Below are positions 32,018 through 44,000 of a stretch of 64,000 bases of DNA, in pieces; within the stretch, counting starts at the first letter, position 1; each line of letters opens with the position of its first letter. The translations under genes and the position numbers were made by a program. The notes beneath the pieces were generated by a model that had not been told where the DNA came from, did no database searches, and was given only the letters and a program-made list of their open reading frames with translations. Source of the stretch: Diplonema papillatum (Eukaryota; Euglenozoa; Diplonemea; Diplonemida; Diplonemidae). The stretch lies in NCBI GenBank assembly GCA_030068145.1, contig JAPJBO010000032.1, positions 124,001 to 188,000 of the forward strand. The letters run 5' to 3'.

Positions 32018-32724
32018 AGAGCTAAAGTCCCCTGTGCTTATACAAAAAAAAAAAGAAAAACGCTGAAACGTCGAAGGAGGAAATGTACTCGACACGAAAC
32101 ACAGGTAAATCTGGGCATAAAGCCGGGCGTTAGGGTTCTACAAAAAAGACCCACTTTGTCGTTGCATAGTTATCGTACCCCCCTCTTGCCTCGACATAAG
32201 CACACCTAGTCCCTCGAGTACAATAAGCGCCCGGCGGCCCCTTTGGGAATTTCCTTTACAAATGCTGGATATCCCTCGCCAACGGAAAACAAAACGAAGA
32301 ATTCCTGCTTCAAACAAGATCGCAGCGCAGTACACGAATTACCGGACTTTTAAAAGCCTCGAAAATTTTCTCACATGGAAAGAAACGTAAGAGGCCCTGC
32401 CAGGGGATTAGCTTCTATATCCACATTTGGACCGTCAGTCCAAATTTGGAAAGGCCGTCGAGAAATAAGAGCTCGTCACTCGCACAACCGCGGCTGATAC
32501 AAAACTAATGATGATGATGATGATGTGAAGAGAGAGTTGTTTTCGTTGAACGCACAGATGGTTTCGCGCCGCAACTTCGACGCGTCGCATCTCCTGTTTT
32601 GACGGTGGCGCTTCGACGAGCACCGGTCGTCCGCGCTTCAACTTTGCGGGTGTCTCGAGCCCCTTCAAGAAGGTTGTGATAGGGAAGTGCGAGGGTGGGC
32701 AGGGTGGGCAGACGACATTTCCGT

Positions 32725-33972
32725 TCACCTTCCGCTGTTCGCGGCGGTCTTGCTTCCGGTCTTTGCGCCTTTTTCCCTGGGGCGAAATGGGCCTTTGCCC
32801 TCTTGGTTCGCTCTGGTGGTGGTGGTTGTCGTTTCGGGCTTCGGTTTCTTCTTCCGAAACGTGTCGGCAACGTCCATCGACTTTTTCAGGTAGTCGGGGA
32901 CCTTCGGAGCGCCGAAAAACGTGTCGCTTACCGCCTGCGCACCGTCCCATGACACCTCGTACCCCGTCTTTAGCACAAGAAGGCGGACGATAACGTTTCG
33001 CGCGAGGCGGACTGCGAACTCGTCCTGCTCCGGACTGCTGGTTCCCACGCCTGTGAGAAGCTCGGCCAGTTGGCCGAGCAGGAACCCCGATTCGTGAGGG
33101 GCCTTCGTGAGGGGGACCACAAAGTGGAGGCGGAGCTCCATTAGGAGCACCGCCTTTTCCGTGCGGTCCATGTTGACCCAGAAAGCGGGGTCGAGCAGCA
33201 CCGTCTCGCGGGGGGCGTCGACCGAGATTCCGCCTTCCGAGTAATCGCTCTCCCCTCCGCGGACCGAGGGAAGAGCGTCCCCGTTTTCCGAGGCCTGGGA
33301 GTTGGCGCGCGACTGTGCTGCGTCCGGTGTCGCGCGCGGCGCTGGCGGTGCCTTCTTCAGCTGGGCTATCTCAGCCCGCAGCTCGGCCATCTCGGCCTTG
33401 CGGTCTTTCTCCATCCGCTCGATGAGAGCGATGATGGCGTTGTCAACCGGGGGGGGCGTGATGGGGGGTGAGCGCGATCGGGAAACGGGTCGGGCGTGGG
33501 GGACTCCAGGGGGCCGTAAACCGGTGCCGCGGCCTGCTGAGGCCGTTCTGTGTGCATCTTCAACGCCGCCGGCTATCGGCGTTTCGTCCTCGATGTCCTC
33601 CGTGTCTTCCTCGCTCGTCTCCTCCAGGTCCGTGTCATAGTCGATGTTGAGACGCGCCATTTCTGCCGCCACCACTTCCGGTGCCTTCTTGTGCAGCTGC
33701 CAGAAAGACAGCAGAAGCCGGGAGCCCATCAGGCTCGACACCGCAGCCGCCTCCACGCCCAGAACCCCGGCCACCACGGCGCGCAGCTGGCGCACCGCGG
33801 TCTCCTCCGTGCGTGAGAACCGCGACCTTACGAAGGAGGTCGCCTCGCCCGTCAACAGCTTCACCCCTCTCAGGGGTTTGCTCCCTGTCACCCGCTCGAA
33901 AGCTGCAGCGAGCTCGCTTGGATACGAGAACTTGCTCTTTCTCGACGGGGTGCCCCACAACATGGTAGACAT
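32725..33972 (-). CDS. ORF1/gag-like protein of a retroelement (inferred)
   Basis: A clean 415-codon frame from the ATG at 33972 with strongly GC-rich codons. The N-terminal 75 residues (YPSELAAAFERVTGSKPLRG, later FVRSRFSRTEETAV) resemble a segment after the RNase H in the OTU-LINE ORF2 (IELGSAFKKVTGRQWFSG, later SVVRGASRRAQLSDETDE). Then come an acidic stretch (LEETSEEDTEDIEDE), an Arg/Ser/Pro-rich linker, a short coiled coil (IERMEKDRKAEMAELRAEIA), a globular helical C-terminal part (LDPAFWVNMDRTEKAVLLME) and a Lys/Arg-rich tail. That layout (oligomerisation plus basic tail) suits a nucleic-acid-binding ORF1 protein, but no RT is found downstream on this strand. The flanking inverted repeats G are noted separately. 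A host gene of unknown role is the alternative. Confidence 0.6.
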   Translation of the reverse strand: MSTMLWGTPSRKSKFSYPSELAAAFERVTGSKPLRGVKLLTGEATSFVRSRFSRTEETAVRQLRAVVAGVLGVEAAAVSSLMGSRLLLSFWQLHKKAPEVVAAEMARLNIDYDTDLEETSEEDTEDIEDETPIAGGVEDAHRTASAGRGTGLRPPGVPHARPVSRSRSPPITPPPVDNAIIALIERMEKDRKAEMAELRAEIAQLKKAPPAPRATPDAAQSRANSQASENGDALPSVRGGESDYSEGGISVDAPRETVLLDPAFWVNMDRTEKAVLLMELRLHFVVPLTKAPHESGFLLGQLAELLTGVGTSSPEQDEFAVRLARNVIVRLLVLKTGYEVSWDGAQAVSDTFFGAPKVPDYLKKSMDVADTFRKKKPKPETTTTTTRANQEGKGPFRPREKGAKTGSKTAANSGR

Positions 33973-34001
33973 TTAGGTGCTTTATATATTTTTCGTTGAA
34001 C

Positions 34002-34112
34002 GCAGTGCCTGATCGTTTTTTACGTAAAGCTGGATTCAGGACGCAAGTGAAAACGCCACGGTTTGCGGCGACGAGCTTCTCATTTCCTCCAACATTTCAT
34101 GTTTGGTAAAAA
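34002..34112 (-). repeat. Repeat G, right copy of a distant inverted pair
   Basis: Reverse complement of 29371-29490 with only a few mismatches, ending in an A-rich run (34108-34125). It begins 30 bp upstream of the ORF1-like start codon, so in that transcript it would be promoter or 5' UTR. Confidence 0.85.
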
Positions 34113-35378
34113 AAAATAAATAAAAAATGGGACTACACCACCACCAAGCCCCTGCAGAGTGGCCACTGTGCAATCCGAGGCCCTTTCAAGGCCCAGCCTT
34201 GTCGTGAAGATACGTCGCGTCGCGCTGCATTGAGCCTATCTCCTGGGCTGCAGGTCTTTCGAAGAATTCGGCGAATACAATGTATCGAATGGGTCGGCGG
34301 GTGTGAGGCAACTTCTGCTCGCGCTGCCCTTGCGACAGGGTGGTGGAGGAGGGGAGCAAACTAGCTTGGATGTCTGTGCATGATGGGCAATACCGTTTCT
34401 TCGGGCCTGGAAATTGGGTGTACCATACCGTTTTTTCCTGCTCGCTACGCGAGCCGAAAAATTGATTATTAGTATTTGAGGAACACTGAGTGAAGATGAC
34501 CAATACACTACATTAGAGGGCCACACATGATACGACCATTAGTTAGAGTGCGTAGTGTGTAACTCCACTCTTCTACTGTACTCAGAGACAAGATGTTGTG
34601 GTACCGGGGGTTCCAGTCGACAAATCCTGGCTGTTGCTACCGTGACATAGAGGCTGAGGCCGGAGAGGTGGCAGAGACCCGTGCAACACTGGCAGGTGAG
34701 CCCCCTAAGTGCAGAAACTGCTGAAAAACAGTGAAAACGCAAAAAGCCGTTAGCGGTCCAAATTTGGAAAATGGGCTGGAGACCAAGCTAATGCCCTGGG
34801 CCCTGCACAAAAAAAAAAAAAAAAAAAACTTGTGGCACCTCCCGCAGCTGACTGACAGACACGCCCCCCCTTCAACAAATCTACCCCTCCCTTCATTCTG
34901 TGCTCACGGGGTCTTGCAGTTTCCATTGTCTCCAGTCTTCTTCGAAGAAAACTGGATGCTAGCATCAAACCTGTACGAGCGGCAGTGGCTGCCGATGCTT
35001 TACACTAAGATCCCTCCCCCGCGGCGGGATAAGGTAACAACGTCGAATGGCACCAATCTGTACGCCCATACGGAATCGTTGGAAACACAAAAGACAGAGA
35101 ACCAGTCTCTGGTTTCATCCCCAACAGACCTTCCTTTTTCTCCGTTTTCCAAACACGAACGAAAGGCATACAGTACTGCCCAAACTTAACCAAGACCGTC
35201 CCTCCCGCCAGGCAAACCATGAGTTCCTGCGTCTTCACGATGATATCACGTGGTAAATACGATGTCTGATGATCTTTCGAATTCATCTTCGGTGATACGG
35301 AACCGCCGACACTTGTCCTGCGCCAGTTGCTCAAACCCCATTCTCGCCTATTGGCATACCGTGGAAGCAGCAGCTCCG

Positions 35379-35545
35379 AAAGGGGGGGTCGAACAATAAC
35401 ACCTGTGTTATTATTTTTCGATTTGTCGAATAATTAAAAAAAAAGTTCCGGTAGCCGAACAGTAGCAGGATCAAATAGTGGTCGTGTTTTCAGACAACCA
35501 GACGTGTGTCAAATAACTGTTATTATTCGACCCCCCCCCTTTGCT
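35379..35545. mobile_element. Possible second MITE-like element
   Basis: A left end with GGGGGGGTCGAACAATAAC and a right end with GTTATTATTCGACCCCCCCC are inverted repeats of about 20 bp enclosing about 125 bp of AT-rich non-coding DNA. The C/G runs blur the exact ends, and I cannot fix a target-site duplication. Confidence 0.5.
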
Positions 35546-37417
35546 TGCGTACGTATCTACATAAAACATTTAGTCATTACGTACACACGGTGAGTTCGCC
35601 TACGCCTTGTTCCACCTTGTAGGACCACCTAGGAACAGCCGTCAAGCACATCCAGCCATCGGAACATGGACCCATGTTCTTCGTGCCGTGGGGACTGTGA
35701 GACCCCCGTTCGCCTGATCGATCCGAGCGGAACGAAGGCAGTCTGCAATTCTCCTGGGGCGATCCGACTGGGGTCCAGACGTTCCTAACATGCATCCCCG
35801 GCGAAGAACAGGAATTCTGCATATTCTTTTTACAGGAAGCTTCTCGCTGGCGATAAGTGGACAGCAATCAAACCATTCGCGCGGCTGTTCTTCCTCTTCC
35901 AATCAACAAGTGAGGTCTCACCCCGGACCCACCCCTTCGTTGAGAGGAGAAACGAGCAAACAAAACAAAAGAGTTAAAAGTGTCCCCATATCCCTGTACT
36001 AGCGTTGACTGAAAACAAAGCAACCCCCCCTCTCTCTTTCTCTCTCTCTCTCTCGGGAAAGGTCAGCGCGGTAGCGATGACCACGAGACCTAAAGGGTGA
36101 GTAGGGAGAGGCCCTGGGACTGCTAAGGCGTGATAAGGTGTGATGTTCTCCCTCTCTTTCTTCTCGTCTTCGTCATTTCTTGACATCGCGGTGCGCGATT
36201 GATTGATGATGCTTGCCTAATATGTTTCCAGCTTCCGGCGCATCCTATCCGAAATAGCAACCGGGCAGTATCTCGCCTTCCGTTCCCTTCTTACGAGCTT
36301 CACACTTTGGCATTTTATGCCATGCAGTGTGAGGAAACTGCACCGCCCGAGTGGGATCTCCTGATCATGACCATTTTCCAATTTGCCACCTGAAACCACG
36401 TCCAGGTTTTGGGTTCAGCAGCCCGGTGCGAAAAGCCGCGATTTAAGCCGGTCCACCCCGGAACCTCATCACACACAGAGTATCATGCAGGCTATCTATC
36501 ACTACAGGTTCTTCGCATTCTTACACCCCGGACTTCAGCAGCCATATACTAAGTCAATACGGGGATCAAAACGTGCTGGAGTGGCCACTCCCGCATTGAA
36601 GGAGGGCCACTCCCTCATTGAGGCCGCATTGAGGGAGCGAGGCCGACCGCACAAACGACCGCAAAACCACTCCCGCAATACGGAGTGGGGGGTGTTAGGG
36701 GTGTACCTAAAACTATCATCAGGTGCTACACCTTGGTCTGCCACGGTCTAAGGAGGGAATGGACCGGCTTATGATCGTGCCAAGCATTTCCTACAAAGCA
36801 GGTGCTTATACAAGAAATCTAGTGTAGCACGCTGCCGACTACTCATTTTTTGTACCCACAACGCACTATCTTGTTAGCAACTTCTTAACACAAACTAATA
36901 GGCTTGTTGTTGCTCGCTTAGCTTTCGCCGAGGAGCTAAAAATGCTCGGGGGTACCGTCTGCTCCTTCCGACGGAGACGGAAGGGGAAAGAGAGGCGGTG
37001 CAACTGCAAAACGGGTCTCTTTCATCGTACACCCCCCCGGGCACTGGACCCAGTTTGACTTCTTTTAGAGTTAAAGTTCGCTTGAAATTCCGGGGTTTTA
37101 GGGTCTCCGTGTGACCGTTCATGAATGGGTTCTCTTAGAGCAAGAAAGGGCTATATGGTTACGGGTTGTATATTTAGTGCACGCTTTCGTAATGGCCATG
37201 TCCGGGACTGTTTGTGACCAACACCAAGTACATTCCTTCGTGGTGTGTAGTCTTGGGCCCCCCACGTTCTACAAGTTGAGCATTGAGTTCTTTAAGGTGC
37301 AAGTGCCATCAAGGCAGGCGAGCACTGTTCACGGGCTAGTGTTACTTTATGACGTCGTCCGTCGGGAGAGTCAACGATGATGAGGATGTGGTCAAACTAG
37401 TCATTTCCAAGTCAAGT

Positions 37418-37835
37418 TCAATTCCCGCTCGCTTTCGCGGTGCGGACTTTCCGGGCCGGTTTGGCTGTTTCCGGGTCGACGATGGGGAAGAAGTCAGGCA
37501 TTCCATTTCGCGATCGAGCGTAGAGTTGTTCACGGCCTGCCGCGATCGCTTCGATCTTCGTGGCTTCCCTGTCGGGGATGCGAGCTTCGAGGACTCCTGC
37601 AGGGGTCGCTTCCGCCTCCTTCTGGGAGGCGCGGCTTTGGGCTCGCCGGTTGGCGTGCGCGGAAGGGTTGTTTGTATGGGGATGATGTTCCCCGTTGATG
37701 GCGTTGAGCAGGGGTTGCCTTGTAGCCCGTACCGGTCTGTTGTCCGCGTTTTTATGTATTTTCTCGTAGAGTAGTGCTTGGGTTTCGTGACACTTGCCGC
37801 ACTTCACGTGGTGCGGGTTGTTTCCGCCCTAATAT
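37418..37835 (-). CDS. Candidate exon or fragment with CGKC motif, unrecognised
   Basis: The minus strand is open for about 139 codons. It reads NNPHHVKCGKCHETQALLYE near the start, then a polar Ala/Arg/Glu-rich part (RASQKEAEATPAGVLEARIP) and a basic end. There is no ATG at the beginning; the frame follows an AG (TTATATTAG on the minus strand) that could be a splice acceptor. The C-x2-C pair with a nearby His could be half of a zinc site. GC content is higher than in the surroundings. It could be an exon of an undetected minus-strand gene or retroelement debris. Confidence 0.3.
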
Positions 37836-38356
37836 AAGGTTTTTTTTTGAGACTTTTCTTGAAAGTATGCTAATACTGCAGGGAATAATTGACTAGACCT
37901 CTTGAGTTTGTGCTAACCACGATTAGGGGAGTCGGGAGAACCTACAACAGCCAAAAGCAGGACCGACCCCCGTTCGTGAGAAAAAACGAAGACTAATCCA
38001 CAAATAACGCTAAAAAGGCAGAACCGAGCTGGAGTTCGGACACTGCGCCTTCTGGGTGAAGACACGTCAAAAAAGATCTATGTTAGCTGCTGCGAATAGG
38101 TGTTCCACGATGTCTCTTCAATGAGTCCCAGGTTCCGCATTTCGAAGCCAGAAAGCTCTTGGCCCTCGTGATGTCCAAGCAGTCTTTCTGCACCCCAGGA
38201 AAACACGTCCGTAAGGAGTTAACCCAAAATATGCGCATTGCTTGCATTTCAAGTATTCCGAACACCGGGGGTCATCCCCTGATGAGGCCACCCGGCAAAT
38301 ACTTGCTGGCAAGTTGTTGCGGCCAAACGAGAAAAAAAAAAAAAAAAAACTCCTTG

Positions 38357-38421
38357 CCAAACAAACAAAGGTCGGAAGGCACCAAACTGATTGTCCTTCG
38401 GGATCGACGGTAACCCAAAAG
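38357..38421 (+). repeat. Relative of the LINE 3' region
   Basis: AACAAACAAAGGTCGGAAGG, CACCAAACTGAT, GGGATCGACGGTAACCC match the block at 20893-20975 behind the decayed LINE. It directly follows an A-run of about 19 bases (38331-38349). A weaker relative is at 35040-35095 (GGCACCAATCTGTACGCCC). Confidence 0.6.
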
Positions 38422-39654
38422 TAGTAGCGTTGAGAAAAAGTGGCGTCGGGTAGCGGTTCTATCCCGAACCCGGTCAAAATCGCTCAAACAAACAAAAACT
38501 ACACGTTTCTTGTAGCACCCCACCCTCATTGCAATACGATATAGTTCCGGATATTCAACCTGCGCAAACCATAAGCAGCACTACAAATTCACGAAAAGAG
38601 TCATACGGTACCAAGAAGACAGACAGTCACCTACTGCGGCACCATACTGAGGAGGGCCTACGGTAAGTAAGGTATGTGGACAATGGCCGAAACCACCAAT
38701 GACCAACAACTAAGGTACCCACCGATCCTCTTACCTCGTGTGACCACCACTCATACGACACTCAGAGCACAAAGAATATCTTCCCATAACGACGAAGGTC
38801 ACCCGGATACTTTAAAACCCCGGAGTTTCAAGCGAACTTTCACTCTAAGAAGGAAACTGCCGCCCCTGCTGGAAGATCAATGGGGGGTTTGAACATTTTC
38901 GCGACTCGGCTCCGCCCCTGAGGGCTGGCTGCTCATCTACGAAGAGTCGACTGCTGCCCTGGTTGCGTCACATTCTTTACGGGTTGGGCCGGCAAGAAAA
39001 AAGTGCAGGGCGGCGTGGTTTGACGATCGACCAAAATTCCGAAGGGAGTGACGATCAGCCGGCACGCACAGCCAAAACGGAGTCCCTGTCCTTTTTCTTT
39101 GAGTGCAGAACTACCTAGCCGGACACTGTCATCATACGCGTGATACGGACGCATGGACAGCAGTGTTTTTTCTTAGCCTGAGCTCCTGACTGAAGACACA
39201 AGGAACCTTTACACTCCTCTGCGATGGGAGGTAAATTCGGTTCGGTTTGTCTTGAGCTCATGTGGTGCAGTTCCGATTCTCGTCTTCGAGAGCTCCGAAT
39301 TGTGCGAAGTGTAAGGCACTGTGGCAACCTATTCGCCATCGGCGGGGAAGTTGAGTCTACTTTTTGAAATCACCAATGCTGTCAATAATGTCTGTCCGCG
39401 TGGGTGCCACTGTGCCTGTCTAAAGAAGAGTGCGCCAAGCAAGGAAGGCTAGTCTCCTCCCAAACACTCTGCCAGCATTCTCTTCTGAGCGCTTGTCGAT
39501 GGTGTGATCCGTCTTCCAGCTTTGTGCAAGATTCCCAAAGAACAATAATTCGCCGCATCGTGACTAAGTCCTTCGTTTATGCTACGCGAGTCTTCCCGGT
39601 TTCGAACGAACAAGAGATAGACACGTCCGTTGCAAGCCGGCAGCAGGTCAATGA

Positions 39655-40005
39655 ACACAATTGGTGGACAAGTCTGGTGCCAGCACCCGCGGTAATTCCA
39701 GCACCAATAGCGTATATTAATGCTGCTGCTGTTAAAAAGCTCGTAGTTGGATCCAGAGCTCAGGTTGCAAGGTGGCCCAGTTTGCTGGGCATCAGCGTAC
39801 TGCTGGTATTCAGAAGGCTGGGATCAACCCCTCGCATCAAGACCTGTGCTCTATGAACGGTGGTAATGGTGCCTTGCAAGTAATCTCTTCATCGGGATGA
39901 AAGCGCTTACGCGTACACCATACGCATACGGGTCGACCACCGATGTTACTGTGAACAAACCAGCGTGCCCAAAGCAGGCGTTCGCCGTGAATGATAAAGC
40001 CAGGT
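39655..40005 (+). rRNA. SSU rRNA fragment (530 loop and V4 region)
   Basis: Contains the universal SSU block GGTGCCAGCACCCGCGGTAA followed by TTCCAGCACCAATAGCG and AAAAGCTCGTAGTTGGAT at the correct spacing, then a V4-like region and CAAACCAGCGTGCCCAAAGC. The homology begins abruptly near 39655 and fades after about 40000. It is an isolated fragment, not part of an rDNA unit. It ends in the part of the molecule where the fragment at 46658 begins. Confidence 0.9.
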
Positions 40006-41060
40006 CAACAGAGGCTGAGTTGCGGACGCCTCTTCTGTTTTCCCGTCGCCCTGTCATTCATCTCCGGCAGAAAGCGGACCACACCATAGCTGCGATAGAC
40101 AAAACAACATTATGCGCCCCTTGCTGGCGCTATTTTGCGCCCCTTGCGGGCGCTTTGCCGCTTTTGGCCAAACCCCCGAATCTTCCTCTCGAACGAACGA
40201 ACGCCGTGTGTGTCAACCGCCAACAAAGCACCGGCGCTCTCTGAGTCCTGTAGTGTCCCACTACTCCATTCACACGAACACGTTCCCCCCCCTCCTCGAC
40301 CTGCCCTCTATGCAATATTCCCGTAAAGCAGACAAATTGGTCGCAAAGGAAAGTTCACCTTTTATTTCTTCCCATCTTCTGATCACCCGAGAGCTGGACA
40401 CTGCAGATGTCGTGGAACGAGTTTTTCGCATCGTAAGTTTTTCCGAGCTGCGGAGTGTCAGAAAAAAATTGTTGTTGCTTGATGAAGTACCGGTGGACCA
40501 GTCCGTCGGCAGTGGTAACCTTCAGGGTCGAACGCTTCTTGGAGGTTACGTCCCCGTGGGCCGGCCATCCTCATTCGGAGTCGAAGAGGGGTTCCCTTAC
40601 GAAAGCAGTTGCCTGCTTCTAGAGCACTGGCCACTCGCTGCCAAGCCGCTGCGACCCTTCCGGCGAGCCCTTGCCTTCTCAGCCAGTACCACAATGCTGC
40701 TTGAGCCGTGGCCCATCCCACTTCCCGCATCATCGGGCGCACCCGGCTCGTCCCCCGCTCGATGAGCTTCTAATTTGGCCGTGCCGACTGCCGTTAGCCG
40801 TGGGGTTACCAAATCGGCGTCCCACCGGATGCTGCATCCGCTTTCCTGCAGCTTGCTTCCGGTAGGTGGGTGGCATCATCGGGCGCGCTCTCTTGCACCC
40901 TGCGGCTCAGCAGCCGCCTTGGAGCTGGCTTTGATTCAGTCTGTGCAAATTGAAACCATCACGGAAAGAACAGGAACGGCGGAGCGGGAGCGGGGCATAC
41001 AACCCACCATCTGCAGTACCCCCGGGCTCGAACCCCAGAAAAAGGCGCCGCTAAAGCACG
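40006..41060. other. Unassigned stretch before the coiled-coil gene
   Basis: Both strands are partly open. On the minus strand, 40576-40354 reads as a protein-like C-terminus (TTADGLVHRYFIKQQQFFSD, later NSFHDICSVQLSGDQKM) ending at a stop. On the plus strand 40335-40765 is also open (SFSELRSVRKKLLLLDEVPV). A short direct repeat (GCATCATCGGGCGC) occurs at 40726 and 40873. I cannot choose between strands and assign no gene. Confidence 0.35.
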
Positions 41061-44000
41061 ATGCCGCCGGTGCCGGAGGATCACGTGCGCCTGAAGAACG
41101 AGCTCCTCTACTTGGCGCAGAAACAGCGCGCGAGGATAGACAGGCTGCGCCACGAAGCCGACGTGCAGCTCGAGCGGTATGCTGCGCAGAAGAAGTCCGA
41201 AATCCGCGAGAAGGTGGCGGAGCTGAAGGTGGCCGTCCGGGCCCTCGAGCCCGAACTGGACGACACCCGCCGCGCCTGGCAGAAGCACAAGGTCGTCAAC
41301 ACCGAACACGAGACCAACTTCGCCCGCCTGAGCGAGCAGTATCGCACAACTCAGGCTCGCCTCAAAGTTCTCCAGGAAGCCATTTCAGGTACCGTGTCTA
41401 TCTCAGGCTCAATGGAATACCCCCTACCCTATGCACTGGTATTTTCACTGTAGAGTAGGGTGACCCTACCCAGCTCAGCCGCCCTCTAAAGTGGTCTCTG
41501 TGGGGGGTAGGCAGCGCTCTTGTTAAGGATCAGCCACTTTGGCCGGATGGCCGGATAAACCAGACCCCCCCCCCCCCCCCCCCTTTCGCTCGCGACCGTT
41601 TCCTGAACAATCCTTCACTAAATCCGCGGTTAAATAACCTGGCCTCAGTGGTGCAAGCACCACGCGCTCTTCAAACCCAAGAAACATTTCCCCCCCCCCC
41701 CTCTACAGAGCAGTTGCCTTGGAGGCTGGGTGGTCAAATTCTCGAAGGTGAAATGGTCAAAATTCCCTGCCAAAAGTGGGCCCACAAAATTTTTCCAAAG
41801 TGTGGTATTGGGGGTATTTGGGGCAAAAAGAATTTTTTTTTTCTGACCGCCCACCGTGGTGACCACCTTAGAGTGTGACACGTAGCGTCTCCCCCCCCTA
41901 TGAGGGGGGGGGGGGGGGTCAGCCGGCTGATGGATGGATGGATGGTTCTTAACAAGATGCCTGGGGGTAGGATTGATCGGATACGACCCCCAATGGTTGA
42001 AAATTAGTGCGGCCACCCTCTACCACCTTTCGTTCGATGCGTGCAAATAGATAACCTCGGATTACTGAAAAAGGGTACCTTTCTTCGCGATGCGAGAAAC
42101 AAAGAACAAAGAGCAAGCTCGACAGTTGTGGACAGTTCCAGTTATATCAGAACCCACAATGTACTGCGCAGACTAAAGAGACAAGCGCAGCGAGTTTTGG
42201 AGGCTGATCAGAATTCCTCACCTGAAAATGAAACGGGGGTAAATGCAAGTGGGAAACGACCAACCGGCACGCTCACCGAAAACGAAGCGTCTTTGTCTTT
42301 TTTGCCCGAATGTATGTTGAAATAGCAATCCTATCCTCGTTAGGTAAGAATGCTCGAATGATGGAGAACAATTCGCGCAGTTACCAATGACGGCGAACTT
42401 CAACAAAACAGGAGCTCAGCAAGGGACCGGAGAAGGGCGTCAGAGCGTGGCTGCAATGAGAGACCATCTTGCCGAGATCGACACGGACAAGGTCGAGCTG
42501 CGGAAGAAGATTCAGCGTGCTCTCGACTGCCTGGTGGTTGATGAAAACATGCTCAAGAACCGCCTGGAACAGGAGCAAGAATATGCAGCGCAGATGCGCG
42601 AAATGGTCGCCGCCGTAGAGCAAGAAGTCGCAGGGCTGGAGCAGGTGGAAGTCCAGCACAGGTCTCGTTTACTTTGCCTCCCGCCTTCAAACCAGACTCA
42701 CGTCGCACCGAACTGCTACTCTTCTCTCTTTCTGCATATTAGCACGAAAAGCCTCCAGGCAAAATCCCGTGTTCACATTTCTTTTTCGAGAAATTGCAAT
42801 GCGTTGCGCAAAATGTAAGCCTCAAAATCAAATCTTCACGTATCTCCGCAAACGTTCACGCACCAGCGAGCCAACATGAGAATACCAGACCTTCTAATCT
42901 CACCAAAACGCTAAAGAAACACAGGCAACTTGCGGCGGACGCCCAGATCATGACCGACCACCTGACGGAGATGAAGCAGAAGACGAACGACCTCCACGAC
43001 ACGTTCGCTGGCCTCCGCACCCGGCGTCGAGAGACCACCGACGACTTTCTTCTCGAGGCTGGCAAATCCTCGCAAGAGCTCACCCACCAGCAGTCGCTGC
43101 TCGCCATGAAGACGCACACCGCCAAAACGCTCGAGAAGCAGGTATGACCTCCATTGTTTCTGTTTTGAACCGAGACAAGCTTGCTGGAAAATGACTTGTG
43201 AAGTGAATGAGGCAAGTATCAATTTGCCGTGCGCCATACTAAAGTGTCTAGTCATGTGTACTTGTAGTGAAGTAGTGTGCGAGAGGACCCTGTCGTGTGG
43301 TTGGCATCACTTTACCGGAACCTTTCATCGTGCGTCCACGTCATGCCACTTGGCAGGTGGTGGCAGCCACGGGAAGCCAGCGCCGCAATCATGCTCACAC
43401 CAATTCTTATCACTCGCAGGTGGACTACCTCGGCAAGCAGGTCAGCAAGTCAGCGCCACCGCCTGGCGGAGCGAGCTCCGCTATTGCCCTGTGGAACAAG
43501 CTGGAAGTTCTCGACTCGATGCTGGCCGACCTCTCCCAGTTGAAGGTATGCAGCGGCCGCTTTGCAGAGAGAACAGTGGTGGGGCCCAGCTCGTGGGCGT
43601 TCGGAAAGGGTTGAAAATTGTGTCGACGTTGCATGTTGCAGGACGCGACTGTTTTCGAGAAACCTTTCGAATGGAGCCCCCGATTTTCGCTGGTCTGTTT
43701 GGCCCAGAACGCCCTGGCCAGGAGGACGTGCAGTTTGCCACCGTAAAAAGCAAGCAAGTCAGTGCGTTCTAGCTAGTAACAGTCATCAGTAGGCCGGGCG
43801 CCTTGAGTTTCTGGCTCAGACACAGTAGTAGCGGCCTTCCCGCAACGGATTCGTCTGTGCTCTCGTAGCATGGGTGGTCCTGGCCCAAGCCGCCTGGCAA
43901 TCAGACTCGCACAGCTGTCCTGATGATGGTCCGCCTTATGTGCCCTTGGCTTCAAGGACCGAAACACAATGATAGGACAACAGCTACTGAGCACAATCGT

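Larger units (their letters stand above)
27006..32724. other. Repeat-filled intergenic stretch without a supported gene
   Basis: Repeat D copies at 27030-27250 and 27930-28115, repeat E at 28507-28600, repeat C at 28861-29030 (-) and 31443-31685 (both orientations), repeat G at 29371-29490, repeat F at 30340-30470, repeat B at 31738-32017 and repeat C at 32037-32170. Frames such as 29785-30393 (-) and 27481-27930 (-) are not distinguishable from chance. The end (32450-32530) holds a short GAT trinucleotide run. Confidence 0.5.
33973..39654. other. Unassigned stretch, mostly repeats
   Basis: Repeat G right copy (34002-34112), an A-run of about 19 at 34809-34828, a second MITE-like inverted-repeat element (35379-35545), LINE 3'-region relatives (35040-35095 and 38357-38421), a CT microsatellite (36031-36054), repeat F (36310-36430), the end of a repeat C copy (36780-36815), a candidate coding fragment on the minus strand (37418-37835), repeat D (37985-38105) and repeat E (38965-39115). 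Nothing else is supported. Confidence 0.5.
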
